Assembly: GCA_024275825.1 (NCBI GenBank)
Contig: JAJRYK010000030.1
Coordinates: forward strand, 23,889-87,888
Source: Alphaproteobacteria bacterium
GTDB taxonomy: Bacteria > Pseudomonadota > Alphaproteobacteria > Micavibrionales > Micavibrionaceae
Length of the DNA stretch: 64,000 bases
Reading direction: 5' to 3'
Below are positions 56,151 to 64,000 of the stretch, piece after piece. The translations under genes and the position numbers were made by a program. The notes beneath the pieces were generated by a model. That model saw only the letters and a list, made by a program, of their open reading frames with translations, was not told the DNA's origin and searched no databases. Each line of letters starts with the position of its first letter. The first letter of the stretch is position 1.

Positions 56151-56387
56151 CTATTTCTCGCCAGCATCGCCTGATAGGAACGAACCGTAACGGCTTTCGA
56201 ACTTATCCAGTTGGCCTTTCTCGATCACTTTGCCGGTTCCGCCTTGCCACGCCGGGTGGGTCAGGGGATCAACGTCGAGTTTAAGCACATCGCCTTCTTT
56301 GCCCCATGTGCTGTGGGTTTTGTATTTCGTACCATCGGTCATCACAACGGTGATTTCGTGGTAATCTGGGTGTATATCAGCTTGCAT
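56151..56387 (-). CDS. rpmE: 50S ribosomal protein L31, cysteine-free form
   Basis: 78 residues. The start [29 protein letters not shown] and the end [22 protein letters not shown] fit L31. The CxxC zinc ligands of the classical form are replaced ([12 protein letters not shown]), so this is a C-minus, zinc-independent protein. It is divergent from epmA. Confidence 0.94.
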   Translation of the reverse strand: MQADIHPDYHEITVVMTDGTKYKTHSTWGKEGDVLKLDVDPLTHPAWQGGTGKVIEKGQLDKFESRYGSFLSGDAGEK

Positions 56388-56467
56388 AGTTTCGTTCCTT
56401 CTTAATTAGAGTGCGATTTTTAGCGTTATTCGCTAGCAATTGCAAGATTTTTTTGTATGTTAAGCCC

Positions 56468-57502
56468 ATGAGTTGGTGGCATCCCCATAATTTTGAGCAG
56501 CAAAAACCGTATTTGGAGGCGCGTATGCGTCTGATCAAGGCCGTACGTGCGCATTTTGATGAGCAGGGCTTTTGGGAGGTGGAGACGCCCATTCTGCAGG
56601 TTTCCCCGGTCATGGATACGCACATACACGCCTTTAAGACCGAAATTCTGGGCACCGATCTGGCGCATGACCGTGATCTCTACCTCCACACCAGCCCGGA
56701 ATTTGCGATGAAAAAACTGATGGTGGCAGGAATCCCGAAGATGTATCAAGTCTGTCACGTCTTTCGCAATGGCGAGGCCTCTAGTCGGCACTCCGCTGAA
56801 TTCACGATGATCGAGTGGTATAGGGCCGCAAAAGACGGCACGGGAGGCAGTTATCGTGATATTATGAACGACTGTATTAATTTGTTGCGGTATATAGCTG
56901 AAAAACTTGAAATAAAAGAATTAACATACGGCGCATATACGGTCGATCCATTCTTAGAGTGGAGCATCATAACTGTTACAGAAGCCTTTGATAAATATTG
57001 TAAAATTGATTTAGAAAACTGTCTTGAGGACCGGGGCGGTTTTGCCGTCGCGGCAACAGCGCAGGGCGTGCGTGTTAGTGATGATGATAGCTGGGAAGAT
57101 ATCTTCTTCGCCGTCATGGATGCGAAGATCGAACCACATCTGGGTGTACGTGTCCCCACTATCCTCATCGATTACCCCGCCAGCATGGCTTCGCTGTCGC
57201 GTAAAAAGCCTGAAGATCCGCGCTTTGCCGAACGGTTTGAGCTGTATGTGTGCGGGCTAGAGCTTGCGAATGCCTTTGGCGAGCTGACTGATGCAGCCGA
57301 GCAGCGCAAACGTTTCGACCAAGAAATGGCGCTTAAACAAAAGCTCTATGGCGAACAATATCCCATTGATGAAGAGTTTCTGGCGGCGCTAGAATACGGC
57401 CTACCCGAATCGGGCGGCATAGCCCTAGGCATAGACCGCCTCGCCATGCTGGTCAGCGGCGCGGAGACAATCGATCAAGTGCTGTGGTGCGGGAAGCCTT
57501 AG
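56468..57502 (+). CDS. epmA: EF-P-(R)-beta-lysine ligase EpmA (GenX/PoxA)
   Basis: About 344 residues, a short class II lysyl-tRNA synthetase without the anticodon-binding domain. Motif 2 is VCHVFRNGEASSRHSAEFTMIEWY and motif 3 is GLPESGGIALGIDRLAML. It attaches beta-lysine to elongation factor P, with the mutase EpmB. Efp and epmB are not in the window. ATG at 56468 is chosen because the frame upstream (GTG, 56411) adds residues unlike the family. Convergent with the aldolase gene, overlapping by four bases. Confidence 0.92.
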   Translation: MSWWHPHNFEQQKPYLEARMRLIKAVRAHFDEQGFWEVETPILQVSPVMDTHIHAFKTEILGTDLAHDRDLYLHTSPEFAMKKLMVAGIPKMYQVCHVFRNGEASSRHSAEFTMIEWYRAAKDGTGGSYRDIMNDCINLLRYIAEKLEIKELTYGAYTVDPFLEWSIITVTEAFDKYCKIDLENCLEDRGGFAVAATAQGVRVSDDDSWEDIFFAVMDAKIEPHLGVRVPTILIDYPASMASLSRKKPEDPRFAERFELYVCGLELANAFGELTDAAEQRKRFDQEMALKQKLYGEQYPIDEEFLAALEYGLPESGGIALGIDRLAMLVSGAETIDQVLWCGKP

Positions 57503-58413
57503 GCAGCCTGCGTCTTGGTCTCTTCACCCATGGACGCTGCATAAATCTTATCAATGGCATTGCCGAGCGCTGCATTGAACGCTTCATCACTTTGATCAGC
57601 TTGTAGGCTGCTTGTGAGCGCGCGGGAGAAGCTGGCGATCATGCCGTCATTTTGGGTCAGGCGCGCGCAGGATTCTTCCAGGCTGTAACCGCCAGAGAGC
57701 GCCACAACGCGCGCGACATTGTCATGGGCGATTAGTTTAGTGAACAAGCCAGCCTCTTCGGGCAGTGTGAGCTTCAGCATCACTTTTTGATCTGCGCCCA
57801 GAGCATCAAGCTGTTTTAAGATCTCCGTCTTCATCATGGCTTCACAGGCGGTTTTTTCTGGCGCGCTTATGTCTACCTCTGGCTCAATGATTGGCACGAG
57901 GTCATGGTTCATGATCGTTTTGGCGATATCGAATTGTTGCTGCACGATGGCGGCGATGGCGCTGTCGTTGGGTTCATGAATGGCAGAGCGCATTTTTGTG
58001 CCGAAAATACCGGCGGCGGTGGCTTTTTCTAGCAATGCCTCAAGCTCCGGCATAGGCTTCATCATCTGCACACCGTTTTCAATGTCGGCCAGACCCTTAT
58101 CAATTTTCAGGAAAGGGACAATCCCGAGCTTTTCCCACAGATATTGCGCGGTGGGCATGCCCTCAATCGTGCTATCCATCGTCTTTTCAAACAGGATCGC
58201 GCCAAGGATCTTGCCGCCAGCAAAGGCGGGCGCGGTAATGATGCGCGTGCGCATTTGGTGGACGAGGGCGAACATCTCATCATCATTGCTGTACGCGCTC
58301 TCATCAACGCCGTAATTCATCAGCGCCTTGGGCGTAGAGCCGCCGCTTTGATCTAGCGCGGCGATAAAGCCCTCACCATTAGCGATTTTGTCGAATTGGT
58401 CCTGATTTGGCAT
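57499..58413 (-). CDS. Class I fructose-bisphosphate aldolase
   Basis: About 304 residues of the bacterial class I aldolase type, similar to the staphylococcal form. The first strand is GFIAALDQSGGSTPKAL, and the Schiff-base lysine lies in KVMLKLTLPEE. The sequence needs no metal ion. AGGAG stands nine bases before the ATG at 58413. It lies downstream of the winged-helix regulator and gap, the spot where many alphaproteobacteria have pgk then fba. Confidence 0.93.
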   Translation of the reverse strand: MPNQDQFDKIANGEGFIAALDQSGGSTPKALMNYGVDESAYSNDDEMFALVHQMRTRIITAPAFAGGKILGAILFEKTMDSTIEGMPTAQYLWEKLGIVPFLKIDKGLADIENGVQMMKPMPELEALLEKATAAGIFGTKMRSAIHEPNDSAIAAIVQQQFDIAKTIMNHDLVPIIEPEVDISAPEKTACEAMMKTEILKQLDALGADQKVMLKLTLPEEAGLFTKLIAHDNVARVVALSGGYSLEESCARLTQNDGMIASFSRALTSSLQADQSDEAFNAALGNAIDKIYAASMGEETKTQAA

Positions 58414-58489
58414 GTGCGCTCCTCTTATCATCTATGAAGTTCTCTATAGATGGTATAGCGAGGAAATACTTGCTGAGCAAGAGTAGAGC

Positions 58490-58678
58490 TTAAAATCCAG
58501 GGCCTTCTAATTTTTGGTTCTGATCAAAGTTATTGCTTGTGGGGGCATCACCGAATCCTCCAGACATAACGCGCCTGAACTCCAGGCGAGATGTTCCAGG
58601 GCTAAAGCTGCCGAGGCCACTAAAAGTAGTCCCTAGAGCGTTTAATCCTAATTCTGCTTCTTTATTGCGTCTTAACAT
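58490..58678 (-). CDS. Possible small protein, 62 aa
   Basis: Starts 17 bases inside the end of the winged-helix gene with GAAGGG about 11 bases before its ATG, so translational coupling is plausible. The product is Gly/Ser/Phe-rich (TTFSGLGSFSPGTSRLEF, MSGGFGD) without a membrane segment. No relative is recognised. Confidence 0.4.
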   Translation of the reverse strand: MLRRNKEAELGLNALGTTFSGLGSFSPGTSRLEFRRVMSGGFGDAPTSNNFDQNQKLEGPGF

Positions 58679-59225
58679 CTTGCACTAACCCTTCTTCTAT
58701 TAACTTATTGATTGCCCTGTTTTCTGTTGATGTTGCTCCTTCATATAGGCGGTTCATCACATCTTGTTTTTTTAGATCCCCCGCTTCGTGGAGAGCGGCC
58801 ATGATTTTGGCATCTCTCAAGGTAGGAGTTTCGACTTTGACGATTCTTTGGAGCTGCTGGATAAAAGCCTTCAGCATCTCATGATCGCTGTTATAGTAAT
58901 CCAGAGCCTGATTGAGCGCATTTTTAGCGTAGCCACAGCTTTTAAGCTTGATCGTGCGGGCATCGTTCTCGGCCTCAAATCGCATGATGCAGCCGTAATT
59001 GAATAACCAGTCTACATCACGGTTCACGGTCGCTTTATCGACATGCAGGCGTTCCATGATCGCGGTTTGTGTGGCGCCCGGATATTGGTCGATATCCGTC
59101 AGTATAAGTGCGCGACGCAGCGGTGAAGAGGAGTGATTTCCCAAGGCCTCAACCAAGTGATCTATCACAAAACAGATCTTCTGTTCGTTCGTTGTCATTG
59201 CGCGTTTTGCTAGAGTCGTTACCAT
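58662..59225 (-). CDS. Winged-helix (MarR-like) transcriptional regulator
   Basis: About 187 residues with two winged-helix segments. The first (about 40-85) reads SSPLRRALILTDIDQYPGATQTAIMERLHVDKATVNRDVDWLFNYG. The second (about 145-185) reads LRDAKIMAALHEAGDLKKQDVMNRLYEGATSTENRAINKLIEEG. No ligand domain. It lies between gap and the aldolase and could control them; this is from position only. The start could also be the ATG at 59198. Confidence 0.8.
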   Translation of the reverse strand: MVTTLAKRAMTTNEQKICFVIDHLVEALGNHSSSPLRRALILTDIDQYPGATQTAIMERLHVDKATVNRDVDWLFNYGCIMRFEAENDARTIKLKSCGYAKNALNQALDYYNSDHEMLKAFIQQLQRIVKVETPTLRDAKIMAALHEAGDLKKQDVMNRLYEGATSTENRAINKLIEEGLVQDVKTQ

Positions 59226-59411
59226 GACTATAAAATACCTAAAAATGCATAAAATCACAAATTATTTATACATATGTGTTTATTTACAACGGCTTAAGAG
59301 CGTTAATGTTTTGTTAGTATGTTGCTGTTTTTTGAACCTTTAGGTAATTATGTTACCAAGCGATTCGGGCGCAGGGCCCGCTTTACTTCACTACACTATG
59401 GGGCTAAACAC

Positions 59412-60419
59412 CTAATACCCAGCCTTATGCATCGCCACGGCCGTATCCAGCATGCGCACGGCAAAGGCCCATTCATTGTCATACCAGGCGGCAACGCGGA
59501 CGAAGGTGCCGTCAACGACCTTCGTATCATTCAGGCTGAACATCGCCGAATGCGGATCATGGTTGAAATCACCGGAGACGCACGGATCGTCATAAACGCC
59601 CAGCACGCCTTTCAGCTTTCCATTGGCGTATTTGGTGACGGCGGCGTTGACCTCTTCTACGGTTGTTGGTTTGCTTGCGGTGAAGGTCAAATCGATGAGA
59701 GAGACATTGGGTACAGGCACGCGCACAGATACGCCGTCCAGCTTGCCTTCTAGCTCCGGCAGGACGAGGCTCACAGCCTTGGCTGCGCCGGTGGAGGTTG
59801 GGATCATGTTCATCGCTGCCGCGCGCGCGCGGTAAGGATCTTTGTGTGAGGAATCAACGATGTTCTGATCGCCCGTATAGGCGTGAATGGTGGTCATGAA
59901 CCCGCGCTCGATGCCAATCTCATTATTAAGAGCATAGGCGACCGGGGCGAGGCAGTTCGTGGTGCAGGATGCATTAGAGACGATTTTGTGATCCTTCGTC
60001 AGCTTGTCATGGTTCACGCCGTAGACAACCGTTAGATCTTCACCCTTTGCTGGAGCAGAGATCAGGATCTTTTTCGCGCCGGCATCCAGGTGCATCTGTG
60101 CACCCTCGCGGTCTTTAAATCTGCCGGTACATTCAAAGACGATATCCACGCCCTCGCGGTCCCAATGCAGGTTCTTTGGGTCACGGTCGCGGAAGCGGTG
60201 TACGCGTTTCCCGGCAATCACAATCCAGTCATCGCTTTCGCGCACAACATCAAACGGCGCGCGGCCGTGGATCGAGTCGTATTTCAGCAGCGGGAAGAAG
60301 TTCCCGCCGGGGTCGTTAATCGCCGCCAGCTCAATATCATCGCGACCCATTTCAAAAATCGCCCGCGCCGCGAGTCGTCCAATGCGGCCAAATCCGTTAA
60401 TACCAACTTTTAGGGTCAT
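59412..60419 (-). CDS. gap: Glyceraldehyde-3-phosphate dehydrogenase, type I
   Basis: 335-residue glycolytic/gluconeogenic enzyme. NAD-binding GINGFGRIGRLA at 6-17 and catalytic Cys152 in SNASCTTNCLAPV are present, and the phosphate-binding GTAKAV-like sequence reads STGAAKAV. AAGGA precedes the ATG at 60419. It follows tkt on the same strand, separated by an inverted repeat. Confidence 0.96.
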   Translation of the reverse strand: MTLKVGINGFGRIGRLAARAIFEMGRDDIELAAINDPGGNFFPLLKYDSIHGRAPFDVVRESDDWIVIAGKRVHRFRDRDPKNLHWDREGVDIVFECTGRFKDREGAQMHLDAGAKKILISAPAKGEDLTVVYGVNHDKLTKDHKIVSNASCTTNCLAPVAYALNNEIGIERGFMTTIHAYTGDQNIVDSSHKDPYRARAAAMNMIPTSTGAAKAVSLVLPELEGKLDGVSVRVPVPNVSLIDLTFTASKPTTVEEVNAAVTKYANGKLKGVLGVYDDPCVSGDFNHDPHSAMFSLNDTKVVDGTFVRVAAWYDNEWAFAVRMLDTAVAMHKAGY

Positions 60420-60439
60420 GTGTCGTTTTCCTTTTTTAA

Positions 60440-60592
60440 TTTTCACCACTAAGAGCACTAAGCGGTCTGAGGTGAGGTGGGGTGTCGCAGACTATTAATT
60501 AATATTATGTCAGCAGCACATAGCTTTGTGTTATTACGTGCGATGCGTGCGGTGACTATAAAATGCTTAGTGGTCTTAGTGGTTTAATTCTT
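60440..60592. repeat. Imperfect inverted repeat, CACTAAG-word type
   Basis: In the gap-tkt spacer. The left arm is ACCACTAAGAGCACTAAGCG and the right arm TGCTTAGTGGTCTTAGTGGT, with about 100 bases between them that also contain a GTCTG/CAGAC pair. On the tkt transcript it would fold back between tkt and gap. Confidence 0.65.
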
Positions 60593-62602
60593 CTATTTCT
60601 CCAGTTTTTTCTTTGCCATCTCAACGATAGCCTCAGCCGTAATGCCGAAATGTTTATAGAGCTCATCCGCCGGAGCGGAGGCGCCGAAGCTGTTCATGCC
60701 GATAAATCCGCCATGACCACCCAAGATGCGGTCCCAGCTTTGGCGGATGCCGGCCTCTACCGCGATCTTTTTGGAAGCATTGCAGAGCAGGCTCTCTATA
60801 TATGATCCATCTTGCTCCCAGAACAAGTCCAGGCAGGGGCAGGAGATGAGGCGCACCTTCACACCATCGGCGCTGAGTGTCTCGTAAGCCTCGTGCGCGA
60901 TTTCGACTTCAGATCAGGAGGCGAACAGCGTTACATCCGGCGTGCCATCGCAGTCTTTAAGCACATACGCGCCCTTGGCGGTCATGTTTTCCGGGCGATC
61001 ATCATTTAATGTCGCGATGCCTTGGCGGGTGAGGGCTAAAATAGCTGGCGCTTCCAAATTGTTAATCGCCAGCTCCCAACTTTCCGCTGTCTCAATCCCA
61101 TCGCATGGGCGATAAATATAGCAGTTCGGGATGGCGCGCAGGGCAGAGAGATGCTCCACCGGTTGGTGCGTCGGGCCATCTTCGCCCAACCCGATCGAAT
61201 CGTGTGTCATCACATGGATCACGCGTTGCTTCATTAGTGCCGCCAGACGAATAGCAGGGCGCGCATAATCGGCAAATTGCAGGAACGTCCCGGCATAGGG
61301 AATTAGGTGCCCATGCAGCGCAATCCCGTTCATTACCGCAGCCATGCCGTGTTCGCGCACGCCGTAATTGATGTAGTTGCCGGAATAATCGCTTTGGTCA
61401 ATTACGCGAGAGCTGCTGACCTTTGTATTGTTTGAGCCGGTTAAATCAGCCGAGCCACCAATCAGCGCTGAAATCTCAGGGATCAGTTTTTCCAGACAGG
61501 CTCCAGAGGTTTTGCGCGTGGCATCTTTCGGCTTGTTGGTCGCAAACTCAGTTTTCAGCTTCGCAATGATTGGCTTAATGTCTGAGGAAATGTCGCCCTT
61601 TGTGCCGTGTCTAAAATCTGCGCGGCGAGGATGTTCTTCCAGGCGTTCGCACCAGTTTGCGCGCTCCTGCTGCGCGCGCTCACCAACCGTGCGCCAAGCA
61701 TGAAGGATGTCACCGGGCACTTCAAATGGTGCATGTGGCCAGTCTAGATTTTCGCGCGCGCCTTTGATTTCATCTGCGCCCAGCGGTGCGCCGTGGGCTG
61801 CGTTGCTGTCTTCCTTGGTCGGCGCGCCAAAGCCGATCTTGGTTTTGCAGCAGATCAGGCTCGGCGTGTCTGTGGTCTTCGCCTTGGCAATTGCCGCTTC
61901 AATTGCGCCGTAATCATGTCCATCAATATCCTGCACGTCCCATCCGTAAGCCCTAAAGCGCGCGGGCGTATCATCAATGAAGGTCAGATCGGTTTTTCCA
62001 TCAATGCAAATCCCGTTATCATCATAAAGCATGATCAGCTTGCTGAGCTTCAGATGCCCGGCCAGCGAGCATGCCTCATGGCTGATGCCTTCCATCAAAT
62101 CACCGTCGCCGCACATCACGTATGTATAGTGATCAACCAGCGCGTCGCCATAATGACCGTTGAGCGTGCGCTCTGCCAGTGCCATGCCGACGGCGTTTCC
62201 AATGCCTTGCCCTAATGGGCCGGTGGTGGTTTCGATTCCCGCATCGTGCTCAACCTCTGGATGACCGGCGGTGATGTAGCCGAGCTGGCGAAAGTTTTTG
62301 ATCTGCTCCAGCGTCATTTTATTATAGCCGGTTAGGTAATTCACCGCATAAAGCAGCATAGAGCCATGCCCGCCCGAAAGCACAAAGCGGTCACGATCCG
62401 GCCATTCTGGGTTTTTTGGATCGAATTTCAGGAATTTGGAATAGAGCACAGTGGCGACATCCGCCAAGCCCATCGGCGCGCCGGGATGGCCGGACTGCGC
62501 GGCTTCAACGGCATCCATCGATAGGGCGCGGATCGCGTTAGCCATAGGTTTAAGTGAGGGGGCGGTTTGTGTATCAGAAGAGGCGGCGGCTTGGGCGTTC
62601 AT
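60593..62602 (-). pseudogene. tkt: Transketolase interrupted by an in-frame TGA
   Basis: The full frame (about 669 codons) aligns in layout with transketolase along its whole length. The thiamine-diphosphate motif is CGDGDLMEGISHEA, and the pyrimidine domain has GVREHGMAAVMNGIA. The C-terminal domain is KVRLISCPCLDLFWEQ onward. One TGA (minus strand, plus 60914-60916) interrupts it between VTLFAS and SEVEIAHEAY, where transketolases have Gly in (T/S)GSEV. GGA to TGA is one base change, and the frame is otherwise intact. Start is the ATG at 62602, with AGGAA before it. Most likely a nonsense mutation or a sequencing error. Confidence 0.85.
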
Positions 62603-62654
62603 AAGGGGCATTTCCTATGGTGTTTACATCGGGCGTTTACGTCAGTTGGGGCCT

Positions 62655-62683
62655 ACAATGCCGTGCCTGCTATATAAGGTCAA
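62655..62683 (-). promoter_or_regulatory. Candidate promoter of tkt
   Basis: On the minus strand TTGACC (62678-62683), 17 bases, then CATTGT (62655-62660), about 50 bases before the start codon. Confidence 0.5.
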
Positions 62684-62753
62684 GATGGTAATGTAAGACT
62701 TTCCCCTAGCACGATTTTCCTGTGGGGTAATCGATAAAATATATGCGTAACAC

Positions 62754-62782
62754 TTGACCAAATCCTTTTCGTATTGTTAGGC
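62754..62782 (+). promoter_or_regulatory. Candidate promoter of the zapA operon
   Basis: TTGACC (62754-62759), 17 bases, then TTAGGC (62777-62782). The -35 hexamer is good, the -10 poor, as in many alphaproteobacterial promoters. Confidence 0.4.
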
Positions 62783-62829
62783 TCAGACCATTCTTTGCAA
62801 TAACTTTTATGAACAAGAGAGGGCCGCCC

Positions 62830-63069
62830 GTGTCAGCCATTAAACAAGCCTTGAGTAAACTTGATATGTCTGTGAGCAAACTTGAGGGCGCAATCGGCGG
62901 CGTTGAGCAAAAGATAGCGGGCGCGCAGCAAGACATGTTCGCGGCGCAAAATGCAGTCATGGCATCATCTGCGAATAGTAATGACGCAGCGAAGACTCAG
63001 GCATTGACTAATCGTCTGGATAGTGCAATTGGCAAGGTTGAACAAATTTTAACAGAAAGCGCAGCGTAA
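62830..63069 (+). CDS. Small coiled-coil protein (DUF4164-like)
   Basis: 79 residues from the GTG at 62830 (GAGAGGG upstream; the first ATG, at 62809, has no Shine-Dalgarno sequence). One long coiled coil: SAIKQALSKLDMSVSKLEGAIGGVEQKI, ..., LTNRLDSAIGKVEQIL. Proteins of this kind precede zapA in alphaproteobacteria; a role with ZapA at the division ring is inferred from linkage only. The stop codon is 22 bases before zapA. Confidence 0.8.
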   Translation: MSAIKQALSKLDMSVSKLEGAIGGVEQKIAGAQQDMFAAQNAVMASSANSNDAAKTQALTNRLDSAIGKVEQILTESAA

Positions 63070-63091
63070 ACCGTGCGATTTGAGGAGTATC

Positions 63092-63418
63092 ATGGCTGAG
63101 GTAACATTAACGATTAACGGACGTAATTACGGCATTTCTTGCGATGATGGGCAGGAGCAGCGCGTGGTTGATCTTGGTCACTATGTTGATTCGCGCATGA
63201 AGGATATTTCTCGCTCTGGCGCGGCGTCAAATGATACACATCTTTTGGTTCTCACGGCGCTGATGCTGGCCGATGAATCTTTTGATGCACGCCAGAATGC
63301 TGATCAAAATGGTCAAGCCGCTGCGCCGCAGGAAGACGAACTCGTGATTGCGCGCGTGATTGATCAACTGGCCGACCGCATCGACACCATCGCTGACCGC
63401 ATGGCTCAGGCGTCTTAG
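63092..63418 (+). CDS. zapA: Cell division protein ZapA
   Basis: 108 residues. The start MAEVTLTINGRNYGISCDDGQEQRVVDLGHYVDSRM is the ZapA globular domain; the C-terminal half is a coiled coil (IARVIDQLADRIDTIADRMAQ). It binds FtsZ and bundles filaments. GAGGAG precedes the ATG at 63092. It follows the small coiled-coil gene; a likely 6S RNA gene lies downstream, as is usual. Confidence 0.93.
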   Translation: MAEVTLTINGRNYGISCDDGQEQRVVDLGHYVDSRMKDISRSGAASNDTHLLVLTALMLADESFDARQNADQNGQAAAPQEDELVIARVIDQLADRIDTIADRMAQAS

Positions 63419-63419
63419 G

Positions 63420-63441
63420 CTCTCTCTCTCTCTCTCTCTCT
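63420..63441. repeat. CT dinucleotide run
   Basis: Eleven CT units immediately after the zapA stop codon, outside any gene. It may vary in length between isolates but cannot shift a reading frame here. Confidence 0.9.
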
Positions 63442-63467
63442 TTACCACAGGCCATCACCTATCATAA

Positions 63468-63545
63468 CCGTCATCCCCGCGGCGTTTCGTAAGAAACGCT
63501 TAAACAGCGGGGATCCACAAGGTGCGCAGCTGTGGCTGCGCTCTT
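63468..63545. repeat. Covarying palindromic repeat, copy after zapA
   Basis: Same shell as the copy at 52688: CGTCATCCCCGCGGC, inner stem GTTTC-GTAA-GAAAC, GCTTAAACAGCGGGGATCCACAAGG. It is followed by a GCGCAGC-TGTG-GCTGCGC hairpin in place of the other copies' hairpins. Confidence 0.8.
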
Positions 63546-63605
63546 TACTTTTACCGGATACCCGCTCGGGGGCGGGTGTGACGAAGGAGGAATATACGCA
63601 TTTCC

Positions 63606-63635
63606 TAGACAATCCTCTCTAAAACCCTATATAAA
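63606..63635 (+). promoter_or_regulatory. Promoter of the structured RNA
   Basis: TAGACA (63606-63611), then TATATAAA (63628-63635) at a 16-18 base spacing. It predicts a start near 63641. No reading frame follows, which supports an RNA gene. Confidence 0.6.
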
Positions 63636-63639
63636 GGCG

Positions 63640-63855
63640 ACGGGTTTGCTGCGGAGTCTCGTGATACGTCAAGATATCCCGGAGGCCGATGCTTATTCGC
63701 ATAGGGAGCTGTCCCTGTCTTCGTCCACTCTCTTGCGTTCTTGCGTGTATGCGCATTGGCGCATCCGCATTGGGGACTTAAATATACGGCGCCCACCTGG
63801 TTACCAGGGCCATACGCGGATACGATTGTACACGGCTCTCGTGGCGCCCAAATTA
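63640..63855 (+). ncRNA. ssrS: Probable 6S RNA
   Basis: A rod-like fold is visible. GGAGTCTCGTG near the 5' end pairs with CACGGCTCTCG near the 3' end around a small internal loop; further inside, GTGATACG and ATATCC face GGATAC and TGTACAC. A CCTGG-TTA-CCAGG hairpin lies in the right half. 6S RNA binds the sigma-70 polymerase and normally sits after zapA in this class, before a 5-formyltetrahydrofolate cyclo-ligase gene. Ends are approximate; the IS at 63861 may clip its 3' flank. Assignment rests on position, promoter and fold. Confidence 0.55.
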
Positions 63856-63860
63856 AAGCC

Positions 63861-64000
63861 GGGGCTGTCGTAGATAAGTAAAATTATTTAGGATAGTTTA
63901 TGGGTTTAAAGCGTTGCAGATTAAGGGATAGAGTTCAGCGGAAGTTGCTGGAGTTTTTCGTGGCCGAAGTCACGGCACGCACAGCGGCTGATTTGATGGG
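63861..64000 (+). mobile_element. IS1595-family insertion sequence, left end (cut by window)
   Basis: The left terminal repeat begins GGGGCTGTCGTAGATAAGTA, close to IS1016/IS1595-type ends, followed within 40 bases by the transposase start. The right end lies beyond the window. IS1595 elements make 8-bp target duplications; the bases just before 63861 (TTAAAGCC) would be one copy. Confidence 0.75.
63900..64000 (+). CDS. IS1595-family transposase, N-terminal fragment
   Basis: 33 complete codons, cut by the window end. The start MGLKRCRLRDRVQRKLLEFF, then VAEVTARTAADLMG, matches the N-terminal helix-turn-helix of IS1595-family transposases (xxxTARTAAxLxG). The DDNK-type catalytic domain would follow outside the window. 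AGGAT precedes the ATG. Confidence 0.8.
   Translation, partial: MGLKRCRLRDRVQRKLLEFFVAEVTARTAADLM

Noticed and set aside
60593..62602. TGA read as an amino acid throughout the genome
   Set aside because: TGA ends dapD, the sigma factor gene and other genes at the expected length, so it is a true stop in this organism.
63532..63873. 113-codon plus-strand frame after zapA
   Set aside because: It runs across a palindromic repeat, a promoter, the probable 6S RNA and the IS end; no start signal or protein-like composition.

Overview
The window is a continuous piece of an alphaproteobacterial chromosome, roughly half G+C by eye. Several linkages point to that class: rimP-nusA-infB-rbfA-truB-rpsO-pnp next to XRE regulator-metK-trmB, lnt-tlyC-ybeY-phoH-miaB, pcmT-tolC-popZ-valS, tkt opposite a small coiled-coil gene plus zapA, and a sigma factor paired with an NrsF-type membrane anti-sigma factor. 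I cannot fix the genus. A deep-branching, Rhodospirillales- or Micavibrio-like lineage is a guess.

Layout. 0-5 kb: end of a Suf iron-sulfur cluster locus (SufT-like and SufA-like), an unknown protein, dusA, a secreted SH3 protein and another unknown. 5-8 kb: fabA-fabB-fabI for unsaturated fatty acid synthesis. 8-10 kb: a PAP2 phosphatase and a glycerophosphodiester phosphodiesterase. 10-30.5 kb: a long minus-strand block of RNA metabolism, translation initiation, methionine activation, lipoprotein maturation and tRNA modification, broken only by gpmA and dapD. 30.6-43.8 kb: mostly plus strand, with an AGCS symporter, a 1300-residue membrane-anchored coiled-coil protein, a HAD hydrolase, a patatin, an MsbA-like ABC exporter, CBS and DUF192 proteins, tRNA-Pro, sigma factor/nrsF, a complex I accessory subunit and tRNA-Arg. 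44-49.7 kb: sulfurtransferase, TrkH, a chemoreceptor, a DUF465 gene with an FNR/FixK-type box, tRNA-Asn and tRNA-Cys. 49.7-57.5 kb: pcmT-tolC-popZ-valS, rpmE and epmA. 57.5-62.6 kb: class I aldolase, a winged-helix regulator, gap and a transketolase gene with an in-frame stop. 62.8-64 kb: zapA, a likely 6S RNA, and the left end of an IS1595-type insertion sequence.

Most genes are housekeeping. The unusual material lies between genes. (1) A 93-base block at 49529-49621 folds, with no base left over, into a closing stem around five abutting hairpins. (2) A dispersed palindrome has a constant outer shell and inner stems that differ between copies while still pairing. (3) A G/C-rich double-hairpin repeat occurs four times in one orientation. 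(4) Long inverted repeats are built from short CACxAAG-like words. (5) Transketolase is split by one TGA where the family has glycine. (6) Two polarity-type proteins are present: PopZ and a large TipN/GPR-like coiled-coil protein. None of this has been checked by search or folding software.
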